52,987 nucleotides of DNA, taken from assembly GCA_045534635.1 (NCBI GenBank), contig JAZSKB010000023.1:1-52987 (forward strand), given 5' to 3'. The notes below the pieces were generated by a model. It did not search any database and was not told the origin of the DNA. It saw only the letters and a program-made list of their open reading frames with translations. Source of the stretch: UBA1205 sp045534635. GTDB lineage: Bacteria > Bacteroidota > Bacteroidia > Bacteroidales > WCHB1-69. This document shows, piece after piece, positions 35,942-44,963 of the stretch. Position 1 is the first letter of the stretch. Each line of letters starts with the position of its first letter. The translations under genes were made by a program, and so were the position numbers.

Positions 35942-35949
35942 CAAAGATA
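35942..35949 (-). promoter_or_regulatory. -7 promoter element of corA
   Basis: TATCTTTG followed by C on the minus strand. Confidence 0.65.
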
Positions 35950-36127
35950 GCATTTTTTTTGGAATTTTTCAATAAAAAACGCAGAATATGATTTGATAAT
36001 TTTAAATTTTTATTTGATATTTATGTTTAATTGTTGAAAATTAGTGATTTATTGATAGTTTCCAATTGTAAGTTTTTATAATAATATAGAAATACAATAT
36101 AAATGTTTGTTTTGCGTTATAATAAAA

Positions 36128-37654
36128 ATGAATATTTACGGTAAAAAACGGGCGTGGACATGGGCAGTTCTTATCATTGTTGGAATTACATTTTTGGCAA
36201 TGGTATTGTATGTCAATTATTTAATGGATAAAATTGTAGAGCATGAACGTTCAAAGATGACAATCTGGGCAGATGCTATCCATCGAAGAGCAGATTTGGT
36301 TGCTTATACTGACAATTTTTTCTCACAAATAGCAGAAGACCAAGAACGTAGGGCAAAATTGATAGGTCAGGCATTTATGAAAATTGCTACTTCTGATATT
36401 GATGATGATATTACTATTTATCTTGATTTGATTGCAGATAATAAAACAATTCCATGTATTTTGTTAGATAAAAATGGTTGTTTGACAGAAACAAATAATT
36501 TGGATAGTGCAGAATTAGCAGCGGTAAAAACACCAGAAGGATTGAAGAAAGTTTTAGCAGAAGGCGATTACCAGAAAATTCCTATCAATTATTATGAGGA
36601 CAATTACATCTATTTATATTATAAAGAATCGAAAATATATACGCAGTTGCGTTCAATGTTGAGCGATTTGTTAGAAAGTTTTTTCTCAGAAATAGTGAAT
36701 AATGCTCCGTCATTGCCAGTTATTATTACCGATTCTACTCAATCTTTTGTTTATACTTATGGCAATATAGATTCAAATTTGATTAGAAATAGTCAATTGT
36801 GTAAAAAAGTAATTGAGGATATGCGTTCTAACAATCCTCCTATTAAAATTGCATTAGGGGCAAATAGTTATGGATATGTACTTTACCAAGAATCTTATTT
36901 GATGCAAACTATGCGATTGTTTCCAATTGCTCAAATTATAATACTTATTCTTTTTGCATGTTTGGCTTATTTTTATATAGTCCGAATGCTTTCTTTAGAA
37001 CAAAATCAAGTCTGGGTTGGTATGAGTAAAGAAACTGCTCATCAATTGGGAACTCCAATTTCATCGTTGATGGCGTGGACAGAATTGTTGAAAGAAGAAG
37101 AGCATATCGACAAAAATGTCCTTATGGAAATAGATAAAGATATTTCTCATCTGGAAACTATTGCTCAAAGATTTTCAAAAATTGGTTCCATTTCCACATT
37201 GCAAGTCGAAAATTTGAATGTGATAATAACAGATTTTGTGGCTTATTTTAAGAATAGAACTTCGTCAAATGTGATTTTTATTCTAAATTTTCCTCCGTAC
37301 GATATAGAAGTTCAGTTGTCGAAACATCTTTTTGAGTGGGTTTTGGAAAATCTATGTAAAAATGCTGTCGATGCAATGAATGGAGCGGGAACAATTACGA
37401 TAACTTTACATGAAGATACTAAAAATGTATATATAGATGTTGCCGATACGGGCAAAGGTATAGAACCAAAAGCACAAAAAGCAATCTTCAAACCCGGTTT
37501 TACTACCAAAGAAAGAGGGTGGGGATTGGGGCTTACGCTTACAAAACGTATCATTAACGATTATCATAAAGGTAAAATAGAGTTGTTAAATTCTGTTGTA
37601 GGTAAAGGTAGTTCTTTTAGGGTTACCTTGAAAAAGAGTGAAACGAAACGATAA
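36128..37654 (+). CDS. Orphan sensor histidine kinase
   Basis: About 508 residues from the ATG at 36128; a TTG at 36107 is less likely. An N-terminal membrane helix (AVLIIVGITFLAMVLYV) and a second near residue 275 (LFPIAQIIILILFACLAYFYIV) enclose a ~230-residue periplasmic sensor. The H-box KETAHQLGTPISSLMAW carries the phosphorylated His. The ATPase boxes are present: N (ENLCKNAVDAM), G1 (DTGKGIE), F (FKPGFTTKERG) and G2 (GWGLGLTL). No response regulator lies beside it, so its partner is elsewhere. No strong terminator follows in the 280 bp before tRNA-His. Confidence 0.9.
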   Translation: MNIYGKKRAWTWAVLIIVGITFLAMVLYVNYLMDKIVEHERSKMTIWADAIHRRADLVAYTDNFFSQIAEDQERRAKLIGQAFMKIATSDIDDDITIYLDLIADNKTIPCILLDKNGCLTETNNLDSAELAAVKTPEGLKKVLAEGDYQKIPINYYEDNYIYLYYKESKIYTQLRSMLSDLLESFFSEIVNNAPSLPVIITDSTQSFVYTYGNIDSNLIRNSQLCKKVIEDMRSNNPPIKIALGANSYGYVLYQESYLMQTMRLFPIAQIIILILFACLAYFYIVRMLSLEQNQVWVGMSKETAHQLGTPISSLMAWTELLKEEEHIDKNVLMEIDKDISHLETIAQRFSKIGSISTLQVENLNVIITDFVAYFKNRTSSNVIFILNFPPYDIEVQLSKHLFEWVLENLCKNAVDAMNGAGTITITLHEDTKNVYIDVADTGKGIEPKAQKAIFKPGFTTKERGWGLGLTLTKRIINDYHKGKIELLNSVVGKGSSFRVTLKKSETKR

Positions 37655-37912
37655 TTCATACCGCAAATATTCGATTTTCTTCCATTGAAATGCTATTTGA
37701 TTCCTATTTTGCTGCATTTTTTCTGCCGAAAGTTGTATGTGAATGCTGTTTTTCGCAGAAAAGAAGCCTTAAATTGTTGTTTATTTTTGAAAAAAATTAG
37801 ATGAAGAGATTTGTATAATATTGAATTACATTTAGATATGAGTAATTGTTTTTTTTTCAAAAAAAAAAGAAAAAAAAATCATAAAAAAGTGCAAACATAA
37901 AGAAAAAAGTTG

Positions 37913-37920
37913 TACCTTTG
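37913..37920 (+). promoter_or_regulatory. -7 promoter element of tRNA-His
   Basis: TACCTTTG followed by C, 14 bp before the tRNA. It is also the nearest promoter for rpmE2. Confidence 0.8.
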
Positions 37921-37933
37921 CAATCGAAACACG

Positions 37934-38007
37934 GTGGGCGTAGCTCAGCTGGTTAGAGTGCCGGATTGTGGTTCCGAAGGTCGTGGGTTCGAATCCCATC
38001 GCCCACC
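37934..38007 (+). tRNA. tRNA-His (GTG anticodon)
   Basis: A cloverleaf with 7-bp acceptor stem GTGGGCG/CGCCCAC, D-arm with TAGCTCAGCTGGTTAGAG, anticodon loop TTGTGGT (GTG) and T-arm GTGGG TTCGAAT CCCAC-like. The extra G at 37933 opposite C73 gives the G-1 identity element of tRNA-His. CCA is not encoded: CAG follows C73. Confidence 0.96.
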
Positions 38008-38075
38008 CAGATAAGATACCCCCTCGTGAGAGGATAAAAGTTAGAAAGTAAAAGGATAAAATAAGTAAGATAGAA

Positions 38076-38345
38076 ATGAAAGAGGGAATTCATCCAAAGG
38101 AATATAGATTCGTTGTCTTCAAAGACATGTCAAATGAAGTGGCGTTCTTGAGTAAGTCAACAGTGAATACTAAAGATACAATAGTTTGGGAAGATGGAAA
38201 TGAATATCCATTGGTAAAATTAGAAATTTCAAACACTTCACACCCATTCTACACTGGTAAGATGAAATTGGTGGATACCGCTGGACGCGTAGATAAGTTT
38301 ATGAGTAAGTATAAAAAGTACGCGGACAAAAAGAACATTAAATAG
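38076..38345 (+). CDS. rpmE2: 50S ribosomal protein L31, type B
   Basis: An 89-residue L31 starting MKEGIHPKEYRFVVFKD, with SNTSHPFYTGK and the C-terminal VDKFMSKYKKY. It has no cysteines, so it is the zinc-independent type B form with the central insertion. It lies 68 bp after tRNA-His with no -7 element in between and is likely transcribed with the tRNA. A 12-bp terminator follows. Confidence 0.96.
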   Translation: MKEGIHPKEYRFVVFKDMSNEVAFLSKSTVNTKDTIVWEDGNEYPLVKLEISNTSHPFYTGKMKLVDTAGRVDKFMSKYKKYADKKNIK

Positions 38346-38372
38346 TAAGTAGTAGTTTTTTTTCATAGTTTT

Positions 38373-38409
38373 TTGCCCTGCTTCGCTCCTGAAGCGGGGC
38401 AATTTTTTT
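38373..38409 (+). terminator. Terminator after rpmE2
   Basis: A 12-bp stem (TTGCCCTGCTTC with GAAGCGGGGCAA, one T-G wobble), loop GCTCCT, then TTTTTTT. Confidence 0.9.
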
Positions 38410-38413
38410 ATTC

Positions 38414-39139
38414 CTATTGTAGATACTTTATTTCGTTGAGCTCAAATTTGTACAACTGTCTATTGATGGTCTCTATAATCAAACAGCCATTATCATCTAT
38501 TTGTCGAATATAGCCAGAAAAAATTTCTCCATTTTTACATAATTCAAATCGACTCAATGTGTCTTTTTTGTACAATGATTGGTGTATTTGTGCCCGTAGT
38601 TCATTGTGGGAAAGTTGACAAAGTTGTTGTAGTTGTTGAACAATATTTGTGGCAATATCTTCAATATCGAACTCTTTTTTGCATTCAAGAATAATTGAAG
38701 TTGGATTAGGAATGTGCGATGAGAATATTTTCTGATTGATATTTAGTCCTAATCCAATTATGCTATATTTGATATTTTGCCCATTGATGCAATGTTCAAC
38801 AAGAATACCTGCAATTTTTTTGTCTTTAACATAAATATCGTTTGGCCATTTGATATATACGTTGTTGATTTTGCAGTGATTTGTTAATACTCGCATCACT
38901 GCTAAACTGATAAGACATGATATATCGTATTGAAGTTTTATAGGAATAGCAGAAAATAAAAGGATACTTGATAAGAGATTTTTTCCTTTTTCGCTTTCCC
39001 AAATATTTTTTTTTCTTCCTCGACCAGCTGTTTGAAAATCACTGATAAGCATGAAATAATTAGGTAAACTATTTATGCCCATTGATTTTAGTTCATCATT
39101 GGTAGATGTGGTGCTATCAATTCTTTTTATACTATTCAT
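38414..39139 (-). CDS. birA: Biotin--[acetyl-CoA-carboxylase] ligase
   Basis: A 241-residue single-domain biotin-protein ligase. The biotinyl-AMP loop GRGRKKNIWES is at residues 39-49, followed by KGKNLLSS, INNVYIKWPNDIYV with the catalytic KWPND, and KKIAGILVE. The N-terminal HTH repressor domain of E. coli BirA is missing, as usual in Bacteroidota. It therefore attaches biotin to carboxylase carrier protein but should not repress transcription. Confidence 0.94.
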   Translation of the reverse strand: MNSIKRIDSTTSTNDELKSMGINSLPNYFMLISDFQTAGRGRKKNIWESEKGKNLLSSILLFSAIPIKLQYDISCLISLAVMRVLTNHCKINNVYIKWPNDIYVKDKKIAGILVEHCINGQNIKYSIIGLGLNINQKIFSSHIPNPTSIILECKKEFDIEDIATNIVQQLQQLCQLSHNELRAQIHQSLYKKDTLSRFELCKNGEIFSGYIRQIDDNGCLIIETINRQLYKFELNEIKYLQ

Positions 39140-39151
39140 TTATTTTTTTTG

Positions 39152-39159
39152 CAAAGATA
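39152..39159 (-). promoter_or_regulatory. -7 promoter element of birA
   Basis: TATCTTTG followed by C on the minus strand, 13 bp before the birA start, so the leader would be very short. The opposing lipoprotein promoter lies 46 bp away. Confidence 0.65.
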
Positions 39160-39204
39160 TATTGTTTTTTTTTACAATTGCTTATTTTTCACGTAAACTT
39201 TGTG

Positions 39205-39212
39205 TATCTTTG
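39205..39212 (+). promoter_or_regulatory. -7 promoter element of the lipoprotein-nadK operon
   Basis: TATCTTTG followed by C, 11 bp before the lipoprotein ATG. The mRNA would have almost no leader. Confidence 0.65.
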
Positions 39213-39222
39213 CAGAAAAAAT

Positions 39223-39594
39223 ATGCAAAATAAAATTTTACGATTAGGATTCGCTTTTTTGTTACTCTTTTTTATGTCGTGTGATAAGTATGATACGACT
39301 ATAGAAGGGAAAGTAACTTATATTGATACGGTAGGTAATAGCAATGTTGCCGTTGGAGCATTGGTAGAAAAACTGAAAATAGTAGATAATGACACCATAA
39401 AAATGGTAGCAGTATTGACAGATACTATAGGAAACTATCGTTTGGAATACGTTACAAAAGGAAATTGGTTGTTGAAATCTACCATAATTGTAGATGACAC
39501 AATAAAATACGAAGGATATTCTAATATTATAAAGTCAACAGGACAAGATGGTGTTTTATTGGAAGATATAGTTTTATATTATTTGCAAAATTAG
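39223..39594 (+). CDS. Small lipoprotein with carboxypeptidase-regulatory-like fold
   Basis: A 123-residue protein. The N-terminal signal LRLGFAFLLLFFMSC has a lipobox-type end with the lipidated Cys in FMSCDKYD. The mature part (IEGKVTYIDTVGNSNVAVGALVEKLK...TIGNYRLEYVTKGNWLL) reads like a transthyretin/CarboxypepD-regulatory beta-sandwich. The function is unknown. The ATG at 39223 is chosen because the region further upstream in the same frame is the birA/lipoprotein promoter. nadK follows 6 bp after the stop. Confidence 0.8.
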   Translation: MQNKILRLGFAFLLLFFMSCDKYDTTIEGKVTYIDTVGNSNVAVGALVEKLKIVDNDTIKMVAVLTDTIGNYRLEYVTKGNWLLKSTIIVDDTIKYEGYSNIIKSTGQDGVLLEDIVLYYLQN

Positions 39595-39600
39595 TATATA

Positions 39601-40473
39601 ATGAATATTGTAATATACGGAAAACAAACTCAACAATTTAGTTCGGCAACTTTTACTTGTATTGTGAAAGTTGCAGCACGATATTGTCGTAAAATTTTTG
39701 TTTTCAATGATTTGTATAAATCTGTACAAATCAATAGTTTCGATGTTGATTTGTATCCTATATCTAATTGTATAGAAGTTGACGAAACAATTGATTTTTT
39801 TATAAGTATTGGTGGAGATGGTACATTTTTAGATGCAGTGGCAACTTTAGGAAAGAAAAATATTCCTATTATAGGAATCAATATGGGTAGGTTAGGTTTT
39901 TTATCTAATGTGAATATGGATAAGATAGAATACTTGTTTATAAATTTACAACAAGGAAATTATATTGTTGAAAAACGCATGCTTTTGGAATTGCAATGTC
40001 CAAATAGATGTACAACCTCATTTGCTCTAAATGATATAGTTATTCATCGTCTTGCTTATTCGGGATTGATAACAGTGGATGTTACAATAGATGGTCAACA
40101 TTTAAATTCTTATTGGGGAGATGGTGTTATAATTGCAACACCAACAGGGTCAACGGCTTATTCTTTTAGTTGTGGAGGTCCAATAGTGTATCCAAATTTA
40201 GAAGCATTTATTATTACACCAATAGCCTCGCATACGATGACAGTTCGTCCTATTGTAATTCCTGTTGGAAAAATGGAAATCAAGGTTAGTGGAAGAGATG
40301 ATAAATTTGTATTAAGTAAAGATTCTGAAAATGTTGAATTGCCAGTTGTAGATACAATTATTGTTCAGAAAGCAGATTTTTATGTGAATATTGTTCGTTT
40401 AAATAATCAAAATTTTTATGATATCCTCAATGAAAAATTGATGTGGGGAGTTGATAAAAGGAAATTATTATAA
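39601..40473 (+). CDS. nadK: NAD kinase
   Basis: A 290-residue enzyme phosphorylating NAD to NADP. The catalytic GGDGT lies at 71-75 (D73), followed by GINMGRLGFLSNV, ALNDIVIHR, the NAD-binding WGDGVIIATPTGSTAYSFSCGGPIV and ASHTMTVRPIVIP. The length is normal. It lies between a lipoprotein and a secreted peptidase, spaced 6 and 3 bp, so it is part of a mixed operon. Confidence 0.96.
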   Translation: MNIVIYGKQTQQFSSATFTCIVKVAARYCRKIFVFNDLYKSVQINSFDVDLYPISNCIEVDETIDFFISIGGDGTFLDAVATLGKKNIPIIGINMGRLGFLSNVNMDKIEYLFINLQQGNYIVEKRMLLELQCPNRCTTSFALNDIVIHRLAYSGLITVDVTIDGQHLNSYWGDGVIIATPTGSTAYSFSCGGPIVYPNLEAFIITPIASHTMTVRPIVIPVGKMEIKVSGRDDKFVLSKDSENVELPVVDTIIVQKADFYVNIVRLNNQNFYDILNEKLMWGVDKRKLL

Positions 40474-40476
40474 AAT

Positions 40477-42075
40477 ATGAAACAAGATAAAATAACTTTG
40501 TTGATATTATTGTTGTTTTGTGTTCAAATACTAAATGCACAAATAGGAACAGGTGGAAAACCATATAGTTTTCAAAAGTCATATTTACAATTGACGAAAG
40601 TCCCAATAGAATTGATGCCTCATAAAGATAATGCTATTTTGTTGGAACAAGAGCAACCAGCAAGCAAAGAAGATGGTTATATTTTTGGAGAAATTATCAA
40701 TGTGAAATATACACCAAACAATAGTGGTTTGTGGGAAGATTTGTCCAATGGAGATAGATTATGGAGATTAGCAATAAAATCCAAAGGAGCATATTCGTTG
40801 AATTTAGTTTTTGATGAATTTTATATGCCAATACATTCTTATATGTATATATATACTGCTGATAAGTCGTATGTAACTGGTGCATTTACAACGAATAATA
40901 ACAATGAAAATCGTAGTTTTGCTACCGATATTTATCCAAGTGATGAAATTGTAATAGAATATTATGAATCGAAGTATGATAGAGATAGTACTTTTATTGA
41001 ATTATCAAAAATAGTACATGCTTATAAAGATATGTTTCACAAGGCTGGGATTTATGGCTCTTCTGATGATTGTCAGATAGATGTTAATTGTTCACAAGGA
41101 AAAAATTATCAAGATATAAAGCGTGCTGTTGTAGAAATTTTGTACATTAATTACGCTCATTGTACAGGAACATTGTTAAATAATACTGCCCAAGATGGAC
41201 GACCATTGTTACTTACGGCAAATCATTGTATTGAAGGACGTGACCCTTCAAAATTTGTATTTGTATTTAATTATGAAACAGAAGATTGCAATAGTTCTAA
41301 ATCAAAAGAAAGAAAATCTATTAATGGAGCGAAGTTATTAGCAAAAGATAGTCCTTCAGATTTTTGTTTATTAGAAATGAACGATAAACCAACAGCGGAA
41401 ATGAATCCTTTTTATGCTGGATGGAATGCAAATTGGGAAGTTCCAACTTCTGCACTCTGTATTCATCACCCTTCTGGAGATTTAAAAAAAATTTCAACTG
41501 TATTTGGCAATATTGATGTTACAGATTTTGATGATAATGAAGATGGAGTAACTCATTTACGTTTTTCGTGGACAGAAGGTTCTACCGAAGGAGGTTCTTC
41601 TGGGGCAGCTTTGTTCAATCAAAATAAATTGGTTGTTGGACAATTAGAAGGGGGGGGGGCAGATTGTAATATTCCAGAAGGAGAAGATTATTATGGTCGA
41701 TTGGCTTATTCGTGGACAAATAAGAATGCAGATACAAATAAAAGGTTAAATTATTGGTTGGACCCTACTAATTCAGGAAAGAAAACTTTGCAAGGATATA
41801 ATCCATATAATTCTGAAAATATACAAGAAAAAATGGATATTTCTATTTATATTACTCCAAATGTAGCTAAAGATTGGGTACGTGTGAATGGATTAGAGGA
41901 ATTCTCTGCTTTTCAATATCAAATATTTAGCACAAATGGAGCAATGGTTTTAGAAGGTAAGAATACGAGTGGAGATAATCTGTTGAATGTAAGTTGTTTA
42001 AAAAATGGATTGTACTTTTTGTGTATTCAAAATGATAAAGATTTATATAGTTTAAAACTAATAATTTGTAAATAA
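40477..42075 (+). CDS. Secreted S1-family (lysyl endopeptidase-like) serine protease with T9SS sorting domain
   Basis: A 532-residue protein. The signal peptide ends in ILNAQ at residue 22. After a ~190-residue propeptide/beta domain comes a trypsin-fold domain with H250 (LTANHCI), D295 (SPSDFCLLE) and S375 (EGGSSGAAL), the triad of the Achromobacter lysyl-endopeptidase type. Cys pairs around it suggest disulfides. The last ~80 residues (ITPNVAKDWVRVNG...YQIFSTNGAMVLEG...GLYFLCI) match a T9SS type A sorting domain. A run of ten G at 41650-41659 encodes Gly392-394. A one-base slip there would remove the sorting domain. Confidence 0.88.
   Translation: MKQDKITLLILLLFCVQILNAQIGTGGKPYSFQKSYLQLTKVPIELMPHKDNAILLEQEQPASKEDGYIFGEIINVKYTPNNSGLWEDLSNGDRLWRLAIKSKGAYSLNLVFDEFYMPIHSYMYIYTADKSYVTGAFTTNNNNENRSFATDIYPSDEIVIEYYESKYDRDSTFIELSKIVHAYKDMFHKAGIYGSSDDCQIDVNCSQGKNYQDIKRAVVEILYINYAHCTGTLLNNTAQDGRPLLLTANHCIEGRDPSKFVFVFNYETEDCNSSKSKERKSINGAKLLAKDSPSDFCLLEMNDKPTAEMNPFYAGWNANWEVPTSALCIHHPSGDLKKISTVFGNIDVTDFDDNEDGVTHLRFSWTEGSTEGGSSGAALFNQNKLVVGQLEGGGADCNIPEGEDYYGRLAYSWTNKNADTNKRLNYWLDPTNSGKKTLQGYNPYNSENIQEKMDISIYITPNVAKDWVRVNGLEEFSAFQYQIFSTNGAMVLEGKNTSGDNLLNVSCLKNGLYFLCIQNDKDLYSLKLIICK
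41650..41659 (+). repeat. Ten-G homopolymer inside the S1 protease gene
   Basis: Ten consecutive G in AT-rich DNA, spanning codons 392-394 and the first base of 395, downstream of the active-site serine codon and upstream of the sorting domain. Confidence 0.95.
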
Positions 42076-42078
42076 AAG

Positions 42079-44022
42079 ATGTGTAAAATTTGTCGGATTT
42101 CTTATTTAATTATAGTATTTATTATTGTAGCTGTAAATATCAATGCTCAAAATGTAAAATTATCTACAGATGTAACAGCAGTAAAATATTTTAAAAAAGC
42201 TAAAAAAGCAATTGAAAGTAAAGACCTTATATTGTCGTTGGAATATGCAGAAAAAGCAATTAAAAGAGACCCAACTTTTGTACAAGCGTATTTGTTGGCG
42301 GCAGAATGTTCCTCTTTTTTACAAATGTGCGAAAAATCATGTTATTACTATACTATGGCGGTAAAGAATGATAATACACATTATTATAAAAATTATTATT
42401 TTGCTGCATATCAATATATGCGTTGTGGCAAGCCTGATACAGCAGTTTTGTATTTTGACCGATATTTTCAATATATTCCAAGTCAAAATGCAATTTCTTC
42501 GCTTGTTCGTAACGATTATGCTCTTTGTCAATGGCGTATGGAGCAAATGAAATTACCTTTGAATATAGCACTGAATAATATGGGTGAAAATATTAATTCA
42601 GAATGGGATGAATATTTGCCAGCACTTACTGCTGATGAATCAATGTTGATATATACGGTACAACGACCAAGAGATGCACAAACTCGTTGTCCTCGCTGTT
42701 TAACGGAAGAAGATTTTTACTTTAGTACTCAAAATAATGGACAATGGGAAAAACGACAATTGTTGTCAAATATTAATACTCATTATAATGAGGGAGGACA
42801 ATGTATTTCACCTGATGGGAAATATATGATTTTTACCGCTTGCGATAGAGATGAAGGTTTTGGCAGTTGTGATTTGTATTGGTCGAAACGTGTTGGAAAT
42901 ACTTGGTCGAAACCTATAAATTGTGGCAAACCAGTAAATACTAAATATTGGGAGTCACAACCCACATTTTCAGCAGATGGGCATACTATTTATTTTATTA
43001 GTGCTCGTCCTGGAGGAATAGGTAAAAAAGATATTTGGAAAACGACAATGATAGAAGAGGGGGTTTTTTCAGAACCTATTAATTTAGGAAAGCCTATTAA
43101 TACTATGGAAGATGAAGTTTCTGCATTTTTTCATCCAGATGGAAAAACAATGTATTTTGGCTCTTGGGGACATAAAGGATTGGGAAGTGCTGATATTTTT
43201 TATGCCACTCTCAATGATGATAGTTCTTGGAGTGAACCAATTAATATGGGTTATCCTATTAATACACATGTCGAAGACTTTAGTTTAGTGGTTAATGCCG
43301 CAGGCAATAGAGCGTATTATTCTTCAGAAAAAACAGATGGTTTTGGTGGTTTGGATTTATATTGGTTTGAATTGCCTACAAATTTGCGTCCAAGTCCAGT
43401 AACATATATAAAAGGAAGAATTTATGATGCACAAGACGAACATCCATTGGCTGCATTGTTTGAAGTAGTTGATTTAACAACAGGAAAAATAGTAACAAGT
43501 TCACAATCAGACCCTATGACAGGTGAATTTTTAGTTTGTATTCCTACCAACAATCAATATGCACTCAATGCGACGCACGAAAAATATTTGTTTTATTCAG
43601 AAAATTTTTCTATAAATGAAATGTCCTCTAAATTAGAACCTTATAGAAAAGATATTGCTTTAAAACGAATAGAAATTGGTGAAAGTATTGTATTGAACAA
43701 TGTCTTTTTTGAAACGGCACAATCTAAATTGAAATCATCTTCAAAATTGGAATTGGATAGATTAACAAAAATATTGAAAGAAAATCCTCGTATGCAAGTA
43801 GAAATTGCAGGGCATACCGATAATGTTGGTTCAGAGGAATATAATCTTGAATTATCAACAGAAAGAGCCAAGGCGGTTTATAATTATTTGATTCAAGCGG
43901 GAATTGATAAAAATAGAATGACGTATCGTGGTTATGGTTATTCAAAACCTATTGCGGATAATGACACCGAAGAAGGACGAGCAAAGAATCGTAGAACAGA
44001 ATTTACTATAATTGGATTTTAA
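42079..44022 (+). CDS. PorE-like protein: TPR, PD40 propeller, CarboxypepD-reg and OmpA domain
   Basis: A 647-residue protein. The signal peptide ends in NINAQ. TPR-like helices occupy ~30-160. A PD40/WD40-like propeller at ~165-430 has repeated blades (SPDGKYMIFTAC, SADGHTIYFISARPGG, HPDGKTMYFGSWG). A CarboxypepD-regulatory-like domain lies at ~440-530. A C-terminal OmpA peptidoglycan-binding domain follows (NVFFETAQSKL, IAGHTDNVGSEEYN, LSTERAKAVYNYL, GYGYSKPI, NRRTEF). This is the architecture of PorE, the T9SS component linking the outer-membrane ring to peptidoglycan. It lies just behind a T9SS-dependent protease gene. Its stop overlaps the xerD start by one base. Confidence 0.85.
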   Translation: MCKICRISYLIIVFIIVAVNINAQNVKLSTDVTAVKYFKKAKKAIESKDLILSLEYAEKAIKRDPTFVQAYLLAAECSSFLQMCEKSCYYYTMAVKNDNTHYYKNYYFAAYQYMRCGKPDTAVLYFDRYFQYIPSQNAISSLVRNDYALCQWRMEQMKLPLNIALNNMGENINSEWDEYLPALTADESMLIYTVQRPRDAQTRCPRCLTEEDFYFSTQNNGQWEKRQLLSNINTHYNEGGQCISPDGKYMIFTACDRDEGFGSCDLYWSKRVGNTWSKPINCGKPVNTKYWESQPTFSADGHTIYFISARPGGIGKKDIWKTTMIEEGVFSEPINLGKPINTMEDEVSAFFHPDGKTMYFGSWGHKGLGSADIFYATLNDDSSWSEPINMGYPINTHVEDFSLVVNAAGNRAYYSSEKTDGFGGLDLYWFELPTNLRPSPVTYIKGRIYDAQDEHPLAALFEVVDLTTGKIVTSSQSDPMTGEFLVCIPTNNQYALNATHEKYLFYSENFSINEMSSKLEPYRKDIALKRIEIGESIVLNNVFFETAQSKLKSSSKLELDRLTKILKENPRMQVEIAGHTDNVGSEEYNLELSTERAKAVYNYLIQAGIDKNRMTYRGYGYSKPIADNDTEEGRAKNRRTEFTIIGF

Positions 44023-44963
44023 TGACAATAGAAGAGTGTAAAAATGCTTGGCAGTTAGAAAAAAAAGATTTTGAAGCATTTTTGATGATAGACAAATCGT
44101 TGTCAAAGAATACTTTAGATGCGTATGTTCATGATGTAAATATTTTGCAAGAGTATTTATTGGAGTATAAAAAGATGATAATCTTGCCACAAGATGTGCA
44201 AGAAGGAGTATTGCAAGATTTTTTATGTTATTTGACTATGGATATTGGATTGTCATCGACTTCTCAAAATCGTCTTGTATCTGGGATAAAGGCTTTTTAT
44301 AAATCAATGTTATACAATGATAAAATTGAAACAAATCCTATTGATGTGATAGATACACCTAAAATTCCCAAACGTTTACCGCAAGTATTGTCTATTGATG
44401 AAATTGATGCTATAGAAAAAACTTTTGACCTTAGCAAACCCGATAATGTTAGAAATCGATGTATTGTTGAAACAATGTATTCTTGTGGTTTACGGGTTAG
44501 TGAATTGGTCAATTTAAAAATAGAGGATATCAATTTTGAGGATTCTTTTTTATTGATCAAGGGTAAAGGTTCTAAAGAACGTTTGGTGCCTATAGGTAAT
44601 AGTGGAAGAAAATTAATCAAAGATTATATTCATTATACACGATGTCATATCAAACCGCAACAAGGGGAAGAGTCTTATGTATTTCTCAATAGAAGAGGAA
44701 AACATCTAACGCGGGTTTTTGTTTTTACAATGATAAAAAATGCAGCAGCAGCGGCTGGTATTTTAAAAAATATTAGCCCTCATACATTAAGACATAGTTT
44801 TGCAACACATCTATTGGAGGGAGGGGCAAATTTGCGTTCTATTCAAATGATGTTGGGGCATGAATATATTACTACTACTGAAATCTACACGCATATTAAT
44901 ACAGATTATTTGTTCGATTCCATTCTTTCGTTTCATCCGAGATACAACGCAAGAAAAAAATAG
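44022..44963 (+). CDS. xerD: Tyrosine recombinase XerD (or XerC)
   Basis: A 313-residue recombinase with an N-terminal SAM-like core-binding domain. The full catalytic set is R158 (SCGLRVSELV), K182, H254, R257 (HTLRHSFATHLLEGGA), H280 (MLGHEYI) and Y289 (TEIYTHI). The length and the tail after the tyrosine fit chromosomal XerC/XerD, which resolve chromosome dimers at dif. Its ATG overlaps the PorE-like stop (TAATG), so it is translationally coupled. No attachment-site duplication surrounds it, so it is a housekeeping gene rather than a phage integrase. Confidence 0.9.
   Translation: MTIEECKNAWQLEKKDFEAFLMIDKSLSKNTLDAYVHDVNILQEYLLEYKKMIILPQDVQEGVLQDFLCYLTMDIGLSSTSQNRLVSGIKAFYKSMLYNDKIETNPIDVIDTPKIPKRLPQVLSIDEIDAIEKTFDLSKPDNVRNRCIVETMYSCGLRVSELVNLKIEDINFEDSFLLIKGKGSKERLVPIGNSGRKLIKDYIHYTRCHIKPQQGEESYVFLNRRGKHLTRVFVFTMIKNAAAAAGILKNISPHTLRHSFATHLLEGGANLRSIQMMLGHEYITTTEIYTHINTDYLFDSILSFHPRYNARKK

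Noticed and set aside
37777..37797. 21-bp sequence identical to the region before the ileS promoter (25749-25769)
   Set aside because: It is almost entirely T and A runs, no -7 element follows at 37798-37810 and no gene begins there. It is a low-complexity coincidence or a decayed promoter.
39106..39222. Extended N-terminus for the small lipoprotein
   Set aside because: It crosses the birA start and both promoters. The lipoprotein signal begins at 39223.
44022..44963. Tyrosine recombinase as integrase of a mobile island beside tRNA-Lys
   Set aside because: Sequence and length are those of housekeeping Xer proteins. The tRNA is intact, and no duplicated tRNA end or phage gene is present.
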